A stretch of 8,237 nucleotides of DNA from Prevotellaceae bacterium (GTDB lineage Bacteria; Bacteroidota; Bacteroidia; Bacteroidales; UBA932), in assembly GCA_031259655.1 (NCBI GenBank), contig JAIRLF010000313.1, forward strand, positions 1 through 8,237. Direction: 5' to 3'. A model generated the notes under the pieces. The model worked only from the letters and a program-made list of their open reading frames with translations. It ran no database searches and had not been told where the DNA came from. The first letter of the stretch is position 1, and every line of letters starts with the position of its first letter. Made by a program: the position numbers and the translations under genes. This document shows, piece after piece, positions 1 to 6,399 of the stretch.

Positions 1-153
1 AGTGGCTGCCATGCGTAGAGCTGTAAATTACATGGTAGTATGTCCTACCGGAATCGCCTTACAGGAGGAGGTTTCAAACCGGTGTATGCTGCTGATCTCG
101 GAAACGAATTGGTAGTGAACAATACATTCAAAAGGCAGTAATAAAACTGTCAG
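1..153. other. Unidentified 5' flank (presumed 5' exon side) of the group II intron
   Basis: No confident gene. On + a short open frame runs from an ATG at 40-42 to tandem stops TAA TAA at 139-144, reading MSYRNRLTGGGFKPVYAADL and then 13 more residues ending in FKRQ. An in-frame TAG at 16-18 blocks extension to the window edge. Another + frame is open from base 2 to a stop at 113-115. The look is of the 3' end of an upstream gene, perhaps frameshifted, but I recognise no family. The sequence immediately before the intron is CTGTCAG. I could not find a convincing EBS1 partner for it by eye, so the exon assignment is tentative. Confidence 0.2.
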
Positions 154-646
154 GTGTGGATACAGGAGATGAACGCAAGTGAACTGTTGAAGAAGCATCG
201 AAACTTAATTAGACGGCGTCAAAACCGGGGTCTCTTAGCAATTCCGGGAAAAAGTGCAAGGGTCACCTGTTTACTGCTTGCACGGCGTCCGGTGTATAAA
301 CAGCATGACCTGTATTCGGGGTAATTTACGGAACCGCGGGAACTCATCGTGAGATGCAAAGGGATAAGCCGAAAGCGGAGAACCCGTAAGGCGAGAGTAC
401 CGAAGCTCAAGATGGGGGCGGACTGCCTCGTAGTAGTGAAGAAGTTGCTGTAATGGCAATGGAGCGAAGAGGGCGGCTTATCAAGTTATTTCAGTTAAGA
501 ACAACTAAGTTTTACTTAGGAGGATTCGAAAACAGAGTAACAAACAAACCGATAAACCGGTTAAGATAAGACGAGCCGAATGAGGGGAGACTTTCACGTT
601 CGGTTCTGTGGGAGGTTTGGGGTGAAATTCCCCTTACCTACCCGGC
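154..646 (+). mobile_element. ORF-less (maturase-lacking) group II intron
   Basis: The segment starts GTGTGG, a group II 5' end (GTGYG), and carries conserved domain I-III tracts typical of bacterial, including Bacteroidales, introns: GAACCCGTAAGGCGAGAG near 380-400, GGGGGCGGACTGCCTCGTAG near 414-433, and TGTAATGGCAATGGAGCGAA near 449-468. It ends with a textbook domain V and a domain VI hairpin. In relatives I know, the reverse transcriptase/maturase ORF starts in domain IV just after a tract like GGAGGATTCG. Here that tract is at 520-529, only about 45 nt before domain V, so the ORF is absent. Length is about 490 nt against roughly 2-3 kb for ORF-bearing relatives. Splicing or mobility would need a maturase supplied in trans. 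The 3' boundary is inferred from the usual distance to the bulged A640 and may be off by a few bases. The last two bases would be GC rather than the usual AY. Confidence 0.85.
573..646 (+). ncRNA. Group II intron domains V and VI (catalytic hairpin and branch-point hairpin)
   Basis: Domain V occupies 573-606, exactly 34 nt. The lower stem pairs GAGCCGAAT (573-581) with GTTCGGTTC (598-606) and carries the AGC catalytic triad at 574-576. A two-base bulge AC lies at 596-597. The upper stem pairs GAGGG (582-586) with CTTTC (591-595) under a GNRA tetraloop GAGA (587-590). Domain VI follows at 607-646: GGGG/CCCC caps the hairpin, and GGGAGG (610-615) can pair with CCTACCC (637-643) while leaving A640 bulged as the lariat branch point. 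Every diagnostic element of domain V is intact, so this is not just random decay of an old intron. Confidence 0.9.
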
Positions 647-705
647 GGCGCCGGCTGTCATAATAAACCATTCTGTTCAATTCTAAAATTCTGTAAATTC
701 TGATC

Positions 706-734
706 CTTGTTTTACGAAAAAATCATTACATTTG
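706..734 (+). promoter_or_regulatory. Bacteroidetes-type promoter for radC
   Basis: TACATTTG at 727-734 matches the Bacteroidetes -7 consensus TAnnTTTG. The best upstream element is CTTG at 706-709, spaced 17 nt, slightly shorter than the usual 19-21 and not a perfect TTTG. The radC ATG at 756 follows by about 21 nt, giving a very short leader. Confidence 0.55.
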
Positions 735-755
735 CGGCAATGAAATGTCATTATC

Positions 756-1451
756 ATGGAAGAGAATAAAAGACTTACAATAAAATCGTGGGCGGAAGAA
801 GACCGTCCGAGGGAAAAAATGACGGCAAAAGGCGCATTTGCTTTAAGCGATGCCGAGCTCGTTGCGATAATTCTCGGAAGCGGCACAAAAGAAATGACGG
901 CTGTCGATTCTGCAAAAAACTTGTTGAGCAGCGTCGATAACGATTTAAACAAACTTGGAAAGATGAGCATCCGTGATTTGCAGAAATTCAAAGGCATAGG
1001 CGCGGCAAGAGCAGTGACAATCGCCGCCGCAATGGAATTGGGACGGCGGCGAAAAGAATCCGACAGACATGCAAAAGAGCAAATCTTGTGTTCCAAAGAT
1101 ATTCACGATATCTTTTTCCCTTTATTAGCCGATTTGCCTCACGAAGAATTTTGGATGTTATACCTCAACAGAAGCAACAGCGTGATTAGCAAAATGAAAT
1201 TCAGCATGGGCGGAACAGATATGACTGTTGTCGACGTCAAACTTATTGCAAAAGCAGCTGTCGAATGTTTGGCTTCATCTGTCGTCGCCGTTCACAATCA
1301 TCCTTCGGGGAATACAAACCCGAGCAAACAAGATATATCTTTAACGGAAAAAATACAAAAAGCATTGGCTCTCTTTGACATATCACTGTGCGACCATCTC
1401 ATAATTGCCGATAATGCGTACTTCAGTTTTAAAGATAGCTTCTTGATATAG
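756..1451 (+). CDS. radC: RadC family DNA repair protein (JAB/MPN metalloprotease-like domain)
   Basis: 231 residues, the usual full length for RadC. The N-terminal part (residues 5-100) holds the RadC helix-hairpin-helix region, with LSDAELVAIILGSGT at 30-44 and the HhH-like FKGIGAARAVTI at 78-89. The C-terminal half is the MPN/JAB domain with an intact JAMM motif HNHPSGNTNPSKQD at 180-193 (His180, His182, Ser190, Asp193) and the acidic HEEFW at 129-133. The family is widespread and often annotated as a DNA repair protein, but its biochemical role is unsettled. JAMM residues suggest a zinc hydrolase fold. Start: ATG756 is the only good start in frame, just after the promoter. It is convergent with mgsA; the 101-bp gap between them shows no clear terminator. 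It lies directly downstream of the group II intron, a common kind of neighbourhood for RadC genes, but the promoter indicates separate transcription. Confidence 0.95.
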   Translation: MEENKRLTIKSWAEEDRPREKMTAKGAFALSDAELVAIILGSGTKEMTAVDSAKNLLSSVDNDLNKLGKMSIRDLQKFKGIGAARAVTIAAAMELGRRRKESDRHAKEQILCSKDIHDIFFPLLADLPHEEFWMLYLNRSNSVISKMKFSMGGTDMTVVDVKLIAKAAVECLASSVVAVHNHPSGNTNPSKQDISLTEKIQKALALFDISLCDHLIIADNAYFSFKDSFLI

Positions 1452-1552
1452 TCTCACCGCGACAATTCATTATTAATGTATTATCTCGACAAGAAAGTGA
1501 TAGTGGTTTTTTTACAGGTAAAGAGGTGAAATTCACAGATAAAGAAATATCA

Positions 1553-2020
1553 TCAGAGGTCGACGACTCTGTTAAGATATTCCGAAAAGTTTTTCACAAG
1601 CGGGCGATAATCGGAATCCATCAAAGGCGATGAAATAATGAAATCGGCGCTTGCACGATTGATTGCCGTAGGGATGTTGTAAACCGACGCAATTCTCCAT
1701 AAGGCTTTTACATCAACATCGTGAGGTTGAGGCTCCATCGGGTCCCACAGGAATATCAGATAATCGATTTTTCCTTCAGCAATCAGCGAGCCCATTTGCT
1801 GGTCTCCGCCTAAGGGTCCCGATTTCAACTTGGTGATTTTCAACAAATCTTTTTTCGCCCCAAGTTTCGCTTTTAGAGCCGTCTCAATTAGAGTACCGGT
1901 GGTACCCGTACAGATGAGGTTGTAGTTCAATAAAGTGTTGACATTGAACTCCGACCATTCAACCAAGTCTTTTTTCCGGTTGTCGTGTGCAACTAATGCA
2001 ACTGTTTTTTCTTTTATCAT
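1553..2020 (-). CDS. mgsA: Methylglyoxal synthase
   Basis: Converts dihydroxyacetone phosphate to methylglyoxal and inorganic phosphate (EC 4.2.3.3), the cytosolic bypass that relieves phosphorylated-sugar build-up. 155 residues, close to the E. coli enzyme. The family motifs are all present: VAHDNRKKDL at 10-19 (His12, Asp13), the phosphate-binding TGTTG at 38-42, SGPLGGDQQMG at 67-77 (Asp73, equivalent to catalytic Asp71 of E. coli), WDPMEPQPHDVDVKAL at 92-107 (Asp93, His100, Asp103), and NIPTAINRASADF near 115-127. A few extra residues before SGPLGG (KKDLLKITKL) are present compared with E. coli. It is the last gene of the minus-strand cluster, 47 bp after the YraN-like gene, and has its own -7 box, so it can be expressed independently of the upstream genes. 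Assignment by motif is firm; regulation is inferred. Confidence 0.96.
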   Translation of the reverse strand: MIKEKTVALVAHDNRKKDLVEWSEFNVNTLLNYNLICTGTTGTLIETALKAKLGAKKDLLKITKLKSGPLGGDQQMGSLIAEGKIDYLIFLWDPMEPQPHDVDVKALWRIASVYNIPTAINRASADFIISSPLMDSDYRPLVKNFSEYLNRVVDL

Positions 2021-2057
2021 AACTATTTACTTTGAATAAAACATTAAAATTCGGCTG

Positions 2058-2065
2058 CAAAGATA
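2058..2065 (-). promoter_or_regulatory. -7 box of a promoter for mgsA
   Basis: Read on the minus strand this is TATCTTTG, a perfect TAnnTTTG -7 element, directly after the stop codon of the YraN-like gene and about 38 nt before the mgsA ATG. No good -33 TTTG is visible at the usual distance, where the sequence is still coding for the C-terminus of the YraN-like protein, so strength is uncertain. Confidence 0.5.
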
Positions 2066-2067
2066 GT

Positions 2068-2439
2068 TTAAATTTCCGAATCATAGGAATGAAAAGCATC
2101 CTGTATTAATTCAATACGCTGGTTTCTACCAATTTGCACAATATATACAATGTCGAAAACCACATTTTTGTTGATGTTGTTTTGTTGCACGTATGCGTCT
2201 GCCGCTGCAATAATGTTTTTTTGCTTCGTTGCCCCCACAATCTCGTCGATAGTCTGCCACACAGCAGAAGTACGGGTCTTAACTTCAACAATATGCAACT
2301 CGTCGTTATATTCTGCAAGTATATCGATTTCTTTGTGTTGATATCTCCAGTTGATATCAACAATCGAATAACCTTTTTCACGTAAAAAGTCAATTGCCTG
2401 TTGTTCTCCCTGTTTTCCGAGTTCGTGAGATGAAAGCAT
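2068..2439 (-). CDS. YraN/UPF0102 family protein (predicted endonuclease-like)
   Basis: 123 residues, the typical length of UPF0102 (YraN) proteins. The N-terminus HELGKQGEQQAIDFLREKGY (5-24) matches the family's G-x2-GE-x2-A-x2-(F/Y)L pattern. The restriction-endonuclease-like core is visible as KEIDILAE (36-43, Asp39) followed by HIVEVKTRTS (49-58, Glu52 and Lys54), that is the D-(x)n-E-x-K signature of PD-(D/E)XK nucleases. FDIVYI at 95-100 is the usual last conserved strand. Function is not experimentally settled for the family; resemblance to Holliday-junction resolvase folds suggests DNA processing. It starts only 3 bp after the kinase stop codon, so the two are almost certainly cotranscribed. 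ATG2439 is the natural start because the conserved N-terminal motif follows at once. Confidence 0.9.
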   Translation of the reverse strand: MLSSHELGKQGEQQAIDFLREKGYSIVDINWRYQHKEIDILAEYNDELHIVEVKTRTSAVWQTIDEIVGATKQKNIIAAADAYVQQNNINKNVVFDIVYIVQIGRNQRIELIQDAFHSYDSEI

Positions 2440-2442
2440 GTT

Positions 2443-3426
2443 CTACAACTGTAACTGGCTTATCCTTAAACGTATATCCTTCCATACATCGTCCGGCAGT
2501 TTCGTTCCGACAACCTGTATTATTTCGCCTGCGCAGATTGTTCCCATTTTGGCGCATAGATGGAGATTTTCTTTCCGCGACAGCCCGTAAAGAAATCCCG
2601 AAGCGAACAAATCGCCGGCGCCGGTAAAGTCAACAGGTTGAATAATATTGGCAAAAATCCGGTACACTCTCGGTCCCTCTTTCACCCAGGAACCTTTCGA
2701 CCCGATTTTTACAACAGCGATATCGCACAATTTGGAAATATCGTACAGAGCGTATTCCGGTTCTTTTTCGCCTGTGAACGCTTCGGCTTCTTCGGCGTTT
2801 GCAAACACGATATTGGCATATTTTTTAATCAAATTGTGCAAAAAATCCACATTTTCCTCAACCACATTATAGCTTGCAAGGTCTATCGAAACGATTTTCC
2901 CTTTATCGTGAGCCGTTTTCATTGCCGTTTCAATCAAATTGGGGTCTTGCAAAAGGTAACCTTCTACGTGAAAATAATCGTAATTGTCGAATATGGACGG
3001 ATCGATGTTTGCCGGCGTCATTTCTACGGCGGCGCCAAGATATACGGCAAAAGTTCGTTCGGAATCGGGACTGATTACGACCATTGCCCGTCCTGTTCCT
3101 TTTTCGCCTCTGATTAAATGCGAACGAACTTTTAATTTTTTGAGGTCGGTCTCATAAAAATTGCCTAATTCGTCGTTTCCTACTTTGCCTAAGAATCCTG
3201 TTTTCAGCCCTAACTTCGATATTCCGGCGATGGTATTCGCCGCCGAGCCTCCCGCGACAACCGAAGCTCCGATTTCTTTAAGGTCGAGATATACTTCGTC
3301 GGCTTTCTGTTCGCTGACATGCTGCATACTTCCTTTCGGAAGCTTGTATTTTTTGAGTAATTTTTCGTTTTCGGCAACTGCTAAAATATCGACCAATGCA
3401 TTGCCCATTCCAAGTACTGATTTCAT
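2443..3426 (-). CDS. PfkB family carbohydrate/nucleoside kinase (adenosine kinase-like)
   Basis: 327 residues, full length for a ribokinase/PfkB kinase. Phosphorylates a sugar or nucleoside hydroxyl with ATP in the cytosol. Motifs: N-terminal GMGNALVDI (6-14); substrate-binding GGSAANT at 59-65 (PfkB signature 1 region); GKVGNDELG at 80-88; NAEEAEAFTG at 210-219; and signature 2 DFTGAGDLFASGFLYG at 266-281, where TGAGD forms the anion hole and Asp272 is the expected catalytic base. The start GMGNALVDI and overall length resemble the Bacteroidetes proteins usually called adenosine kinase or sugar kinase; the substrate cannot be fixed from sequence. It follows the Xaa-Pro aminopeptidase gene by 27 bp and precedes the YraN-like gene by 3 bp, so it is the middle of an operon. 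It is intact, with no missing motif. Confidence 0.92.
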   Translation of the reverse strand: MKSVLGMGNALVDILAVAENEKLLKKYKLPKGSMQHVSEQKADEVYLDLKEIGASVVAGGSAANTIAGISKLGLKTGFLGKVGNDELGNFYETDLKKLKVRSHLIRGEKGTGRAMVVISPDSERTFAVYLGAAVEMTPANIDPSIFDNYDYFHVEGYLLQDPNLIETAMKTAHDKGKIVSIDLASYNVVEENVDFLHNLIKKYANIVFANAEEAEAFTGEKEPEYALYDISKLCDIAVVKIGSKGSWVKEGPRVYRIFANIIQPVDFTGAGDLFASGFLYGLSRKENLHLCAKMGTICAGEIIQVVGTKLPDDVWKDIRLRISQLQL

Positions 3427-3453
3427 TGCTTTAATATATTAATATTGTTATTA

Positions 3454-4845
3454 TTATTTATTCATTTCTTCTTCAACTTCTTCTTTTGTTATCGGGATTC
3501 GTTTTTGTCCCAGTCGCCGGCATCCCTCATCCGTTACGACGATATTATCTTCCAGGCGGATGCCTCCGAAATCAAGATATTCTTTCACTTTCCGGAAGTT
3601 GATAAACGAGCTGTTTATCTTTTCTGTCTCCCATTTAGCAATCAGGGCGGGGATAAAATATATTCCGGGTTCTACGGTCAGGACGAAATTCTTTTTCAGC
3701 CGGCGTCCCAGACGAAGATTCGCCGTTCCAAACTGTGTCGAACGCTGTATTTCGTCATCGTAACCGACATATTTTTCGCCAAGGTCTTCCATATCGTGAA
3801 CATCAAGCCCCATCATGTGTCCAAGTCCGTGAGGGAAAAACAAAGCGTGCGCTCCCGATTGCACGGCATCATCCACATCGCCTTTCATTAGACCGACGTT
3901 TTTCAAACCTTCGGCAATGACTTTAGCGGCAGCAATATGCACATCGAAATAGAACGTTCCGGGCTTGGCGATTTCTTGAGCGAGATTGTTTGCCGCAAGC
4001 ACAATGTTGTATATATCCAACTGTTTTGCAGTGAATTTACCGTCCACAGGGATTGTGCGCGTAAAATCGGATGCATAGCCCATGTATGTTTCGGCGCCGG
4101 CGTCGGTAACAAGCATTTTTCCGCTTTGGAGAATGTTGTTGTGACTGTGGTTGTGCAATATTTCCGAATTTTGCGACTGTATGCTTGGGAACGACGTCAT
4201 TCCATTTGCCGCGCCGGCAATTCCCTCCATTACTCCTGTAATCTGATACTCAAATATTCCAGGTTTGCATAGTCGCATTGCAAGCGTATGCATTTCGTAT
4301 CCTGTGTCGCAGGCTTTTTCGATTTCTTCGATTTCGCAAGGTTCTTTTTCGGAACGAAGCTGCACAATTGACCTTATCAGTTTTTTCGACGCATAATTGT
4401 CTAATTCACCGATTCGTATGCCTAACAGTTCCGATAGAATTATCTTGCTGTCGCCACGATATGGAGGAGCGAAATGAATTTTGCGTCCCTTCCTGATAGC
4501 CGATAACAGCTTGATTCGTAAATCGCGGTATGGCCACACGGAACTAATTCCCGCTCGAGCCGCGAGTTCTTCCATTGATGGAAGGTTTCCCGTCCATATA
4601 ATATCTTCGATATCAGGGTCATCTCCGTAGAGACAGTCTGTTTCTTCCTCAATATCGATTACGCCGGCTAATCGAGGCAAGTTAAGTCCGAAAAAGTACA
4701 AAAAATTGCTGTCCTGTCTGAACCGGTATGTGTTTCCGGGGTAATTCACAGGCGACTCGGCGTGTCCAAGAAACAATATTACCCCCGACGGAACAAGATT
4801 CCTAAGGGCGTTTCTTCTATTTATGTATATATCTGTTCTAAACAT
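3454..4845 (-). CDS. Xaa-Pro aminopeptidase (aminopeptidase P, M24B family)
   Basis: 463 residues. Removes an N-terminal residue when proline is second; a cytosolic dinuclear-metal (usually manganese) enzyme, since no signal peptide is visible. The N-terminal AMP_N domain spans about residues 1-135, with YRFRQDSNFLYFFGLN at 40-55 typical of the PepP type. The C-terminal pita-bread domain has all five metal ligands in their motifs: Asp248 (VTDAGAE), Asp260 (YASDFTRTIP), His343 (HGLGHMMGLDVHD), Glu392 (LTVEPGIYF) and Glu432 (IRLEDNI). His339 and His350 are the usual accessory histidines. ATG4845 is the first codon in a good frame and lies 23 nt downstream of a promoter -7 box, so it is the first gene of the minus-strand cluster. 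No truncation or odd feature seen. Confidence 0.95.
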   Translation of the reverse strand: MFRTDIYINRRNALRNLVPSGVILFLGHAESPVNYPGNTYRFRQDSNFLYFFGLNLPRLAGVIDIEEETDCLYGDDPDIEDIIWTGNLPSMEELAARAGISSVWPYRDLRIKLLSAIRKGRKIHFAPPYRGDSKIILSELLGIRIGELDNYASKKLIRSIVQLRSEKEPCEIEEIEKACDTGYEMHTLAMRLCKPGIFEYQITGVMEGIAGAANGMTSFPSIQSQNSEILHNHSHNNILQSGKMLVTDAGAETYMGYASDFTRTIPVDGKFTAKQLDIYNIVLAANNLAQEIAKPGTFYFDVHIAAAKVIAEGLKNVGLMKGDVDDAVQSGAHALFFPHGLGHMMGLDVHDMEDLGEKYVGYDDEIQRSTQFGTANLRLGRRLKKNFVLTVEPGIYFIPALIAKWETEKINSSFINFRKVKEYLDFGGIRLEDNIVVTDEGCRRLGQKRIPITKEEVEEEMNK

Positions 4846-4868
4846 ATCAAATTAAGATTAATTTTTTT

Positions 4869-4899
4869 CAAAAATATGACTTTTTTTGAACACCTCAAA
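4869..4899 (-). promoter_or_regulatory. Bacteroidetes-type promoter of the aminopeptidase/kinase operon
   Basis: On the minus strand, TTTG (4896-4899) and TATTTTTG (4869-4876) are separated by 19 nt and match the TTTG-N19-21-TAnnTTTG consensus. The -7 box ends 23 nt before the Xaa-Pro aminopeptidase ATG. The surroundings are T/A-rich, so chance matches are easier here. Confidence 0.55.
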
Positions 4900-5168
4900 A
4901 TTTTTCGAACATTTCGACCGACTTTCTGCTGTTTAGTCTCTGATAATAAGAGATAAAATATTTGTTGTTTCACGATTAAAAAACAATAGAAACAACCGAT
5001 TTCGACAGAAAAATCCGCAATAAAATTCCTTTTTTCGATATTTTTTGCGCTATTTATAGATGATAGCAAAGCATCCATAACTCCTATGTAACTTAATTGT
5101 ATCATATTGACATACAGGCATAAACAATGGTCATTAAGTACTTAGCGCGACGTAATTTTGTGCGCAAC
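4900..5168. other. AT-rich intergenic region without a supported gene
   Basis: No ORF here looks real. A 94-codon minus frame over 4821-5105 is low complexity and runs across the promoter and start of the aminopeptidase gene, so it is rejected. Small dyads are visible: TCTCT/AGAGA at 4937-4941 and 4949-4953, and GTTGTTTC/GAAACAAC at 4964-4971 and 4989-4996. Neither is followed by a proper T tract, so I do not call terminators. Confidence 0.5.
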
Positions 5169-5170
5169 AA

Positions 5171-5498
5171 AAAGGGCTGAATTTTTAAATCGACGTAGTC
5201 AAAGCCCTAAATCAATTAGCACAGGGCAACGCCGGCAACGACACCCCGCATCCCAGCGGGATGCGTCGCTCGGTAGCCAACGGAATATAACCTTTTTTGC
5301 ATCCCGTTAGGGATGCATCCCTACGGGATGCAAATGAGATTGACGTAAAAAATCTACCGAGCGAAGCATCCCTAATGGGATGCAGGAAACCTAACGGGAT
5401 GCAGGCTGAGCGTCAACTTTATATCCATTCGTAGGGCGTTGCTTTTTCTTAAATTGATGACATTGGACTATGTCCGTCAGGATAAGGCTGAAAGCCTT
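5171..5498. repeat. Composite palindromic repeat element (MITE/REP-like, non-coding)
   Basis: The two ends are related as imperfect inverted repeats. The left side has GTAGTC then AATCAATT then GGGCAACGCC (about 5195-5233). The right side, read on the minus strand, has GCAACGCCCTAC, then ATCAATTT, then ATAGTC (about 5474-5430). Outer hairpins of the same type lie at each end: AGGGCT/AGCCCT (5173-5178, 5203-5208) and AAGGCT/AGCCTT (5484-5489, 5493-5498). Inside are a perfect 11-bp inverted repeat TCGCTCGGTAG/CTACCGAGCGA (5266-5276, 5354-5364), a TTGACG/CGTCAA pair (5340-5345, 5411-5416), and the GCATCCC dyads listed separately. It encodes nothing plausible. Nested symmetry suggests a long cruciform or RNA stem. 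Interpretation as a dispersed, non-autonomous repeat is inference, since only one copy is in view. Confidence 0.7.
5248..5402. repeat. Cluster of GCATCCC-N3/4-GGGATGC palindromes
   Basis: Four perfect dyads with 7-bp arms: 5248-5264 (loop AGC), 5299-5316 (loop GTTA), 5315-5331 (loop TAC) and 5366-5383 (loop TAAT). The second and third share two bases and are back to back. A fifth half copy, CCTAACGGGATGC at 5390-5402, lacks the left arm. The loops vary while the arms are invariant, the pattern expected if stem pairing or a dyadic binding site is conserved. Confidence 0.85.
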
Positions 5499-5558
5499 AC
5501 AATCAATAGATTGCTATATTTGAATATTGTGAGTTTTCGGACAGATACTATGTATGCT

Positions 5559-5579
5559 CTCAAAAAGTTATTTTTTGAG
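5559..5579 (-). terminator. Possible AT-rich hairpin downstream of the response regulator gene
   Basis: CTCAAAAA (5559-5566) pairs with TTTTTGAG (5572-5579) around a 5-nt loop, about 55-75 nt past the stop codon of the LytTR regulator. It could terminate the minus-strand unit or act on both strands, but the stem is mostly A-T and no separate T tract follows. Confidence 0.25.
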
Positions 5580-5632
5580 GGCTGCGCCTCTGGTGTTGGG
5601 GGACTTAGTTCTGAACTTTTAGTTCTTAACTC

Positions 5633-6388
5633 TCAAAGCGTCATCCATTGTTTAAATTCGGCGGCTTTGTTTTTGCTGACGAAAATTCGTTCGGGCGTTT
5701 CCGTATCAAGTGTAATCATCAGGCGGCTATCGAACCAAATAGTGATACTGAGGATGCTTTTTTTGGCGACAATATGTTGTTTGTTGACGCGGAGAAAATG
5801 TTTGGGATTCAACGATTGAGCGATACTGTCGAGCGTTTTCTTGTACGGGTAATGCTTATTTCCTCTCAGGATGACTGTAGTTTTTTCGTCGGTAGTATAA
5901 AAGCATGATACATTGTCTAATGCGATTGGAATCAGTTTGTCGTTTACCGGAATCAGTATTTTTTCGGGATATCTGTCTTGTGGAGATATAAGTTGAGGTA
6001 ATACGCTTAAGTATTGAGTAATATCCTGTTTGTTAAATTTCTTGAATTTATCCAGCGCCCGTCTGACCTCTTCGAGTTCAATGGGCTTCAGCAAATAGTC
6101 TATACTGTTGACTTTGAAGGCTTCGATAGCATATTCGTCGTAGGCGGTAGTGAACACAATAGGAATCTCTACCGTAATCAGATTGAATATGTTGAAAGCC
6201 GAGCCGTCCGAAAGATGTATATCCATAAAAATCAAGTCGGGAAGATTCGTTGTTTCGCGTAATCTTTTGACAGTCTGTTTAACGCTTTCCGTGTTTCCGA
6301 TGACTTCTATTTCGGGGTCGATTTCGTAAACAATCTTTTTCAGATTTGTATATGCAACTGTTTCGTCTTCAACTATCAATATTTTCAT
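5633..6388 (-). CDS. LytTR-family (LytR/AlgR-type) response regulator
   Basis: 251 residues from ATG6388. The receiver domain (1-120) has the acidic pocket E7-D8-E9 (ILIVEDE), phosphoacceptor Asp56 in LIFMDIHLSDG, switch Thr81 in VFTTAYDEYA, and Lys101 in YLLKPI. The C-terminal LytTR DNA-binding domain (about 145-250) shows ILIPVNDKLIPIALDNVSCF, then a strand with TTVILRGNKHYPYKKTLDSI, and HFLRVNKQHIVAKKSI. Such proteins regulate genes when phosphorylated by a cytoplasmic-membrane LytS-type histidine kinase. A TTG at 6403 is in frame and would add five residues (KRRS before Met), but the receiver motif starts right after ATG6388 and a GGAG lies just before it, so I prefer ATG. The gene follows the TraB/GumN gene by 11 bp. 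No kinase gene is adjacent, at least within the window. Confidence 0.93.
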   Translation of the reverse strand: MKILIVEDETVAYTNLKKIVYEIDPEIEVIGNTESVKQTVKRLRETTNLPDLIFMDIHLSDGSAFNIFNLITVEIPIVFTTAYDEYAIEAFKVNSIDYLLKPIELEEVRRALDKFKKFNKQDITQYLSVLPQLISPQDRYPEKILIPVNDKLIPIALDNVSCFYTTDEKTTVILRGNKHYPYKKTLDSIAQSLNPKHFLRVNKQHIVAKKSILSITIWFDSRLMITLDTETPERIFVSKNKAAEFKQWMTL

Positions 6389-6399
6389 ACTCCGGCGTT

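Noticed and set aside
219..459. Two overlapping minus-strand ORFs of about 60 codons in the intron region
   Set aside because: They cover the conserved group II intron RNA tracts on the opposite strand; conservation there is explained by RNA structure, and the sense strand has no maturase ORF.
683..1096. 137-codon minus-strand ORF opposite radC
   Set aside because: It lies antisense over the radC promoter and coding region; radC has full motifs and a promoter, and the antisense frame shows no recognisable domain.
1452..1552. Bidirectional terminator between radC and mgsA
   Set aside because: A seven-T run occurs at about 1507-1513 but no GC stem precedes it, and CAGAG/CTCTG at 1554-1571 lies inside the mgsA coding end.
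2560..3117. 185-codon plus-strand ORF opposite the PfkB kinase
   Set aside because: Wholly inside the kinase gene in antisense, Phe/Arg-rich shadow composition, no motif; the kinase is complete on the other strand.
4821..5105. 94-codon minus-strand ORF upstream of and overlapping the aminopeptidase gene
   Set aside because: Low-complexity Ile/Leu/Lys-rich translation from AT-rich DNA, crossing the promoter and the real start codon in another frame.
5248..5402. CRISPR array
   Set aside because: The repeated unit is a short 17-18 nt palindrome with irregular spacing (0, 34-35 nt), no constant spacer length and no cas genes nearby.
5439..5819. 126-codon plus-strand ORF running from the repeat element into the LytTR gene
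   Set aside because: Its 3' half is antisense to the LytTR domain and its 5' half is repeat arm sequence; no domain recognised.
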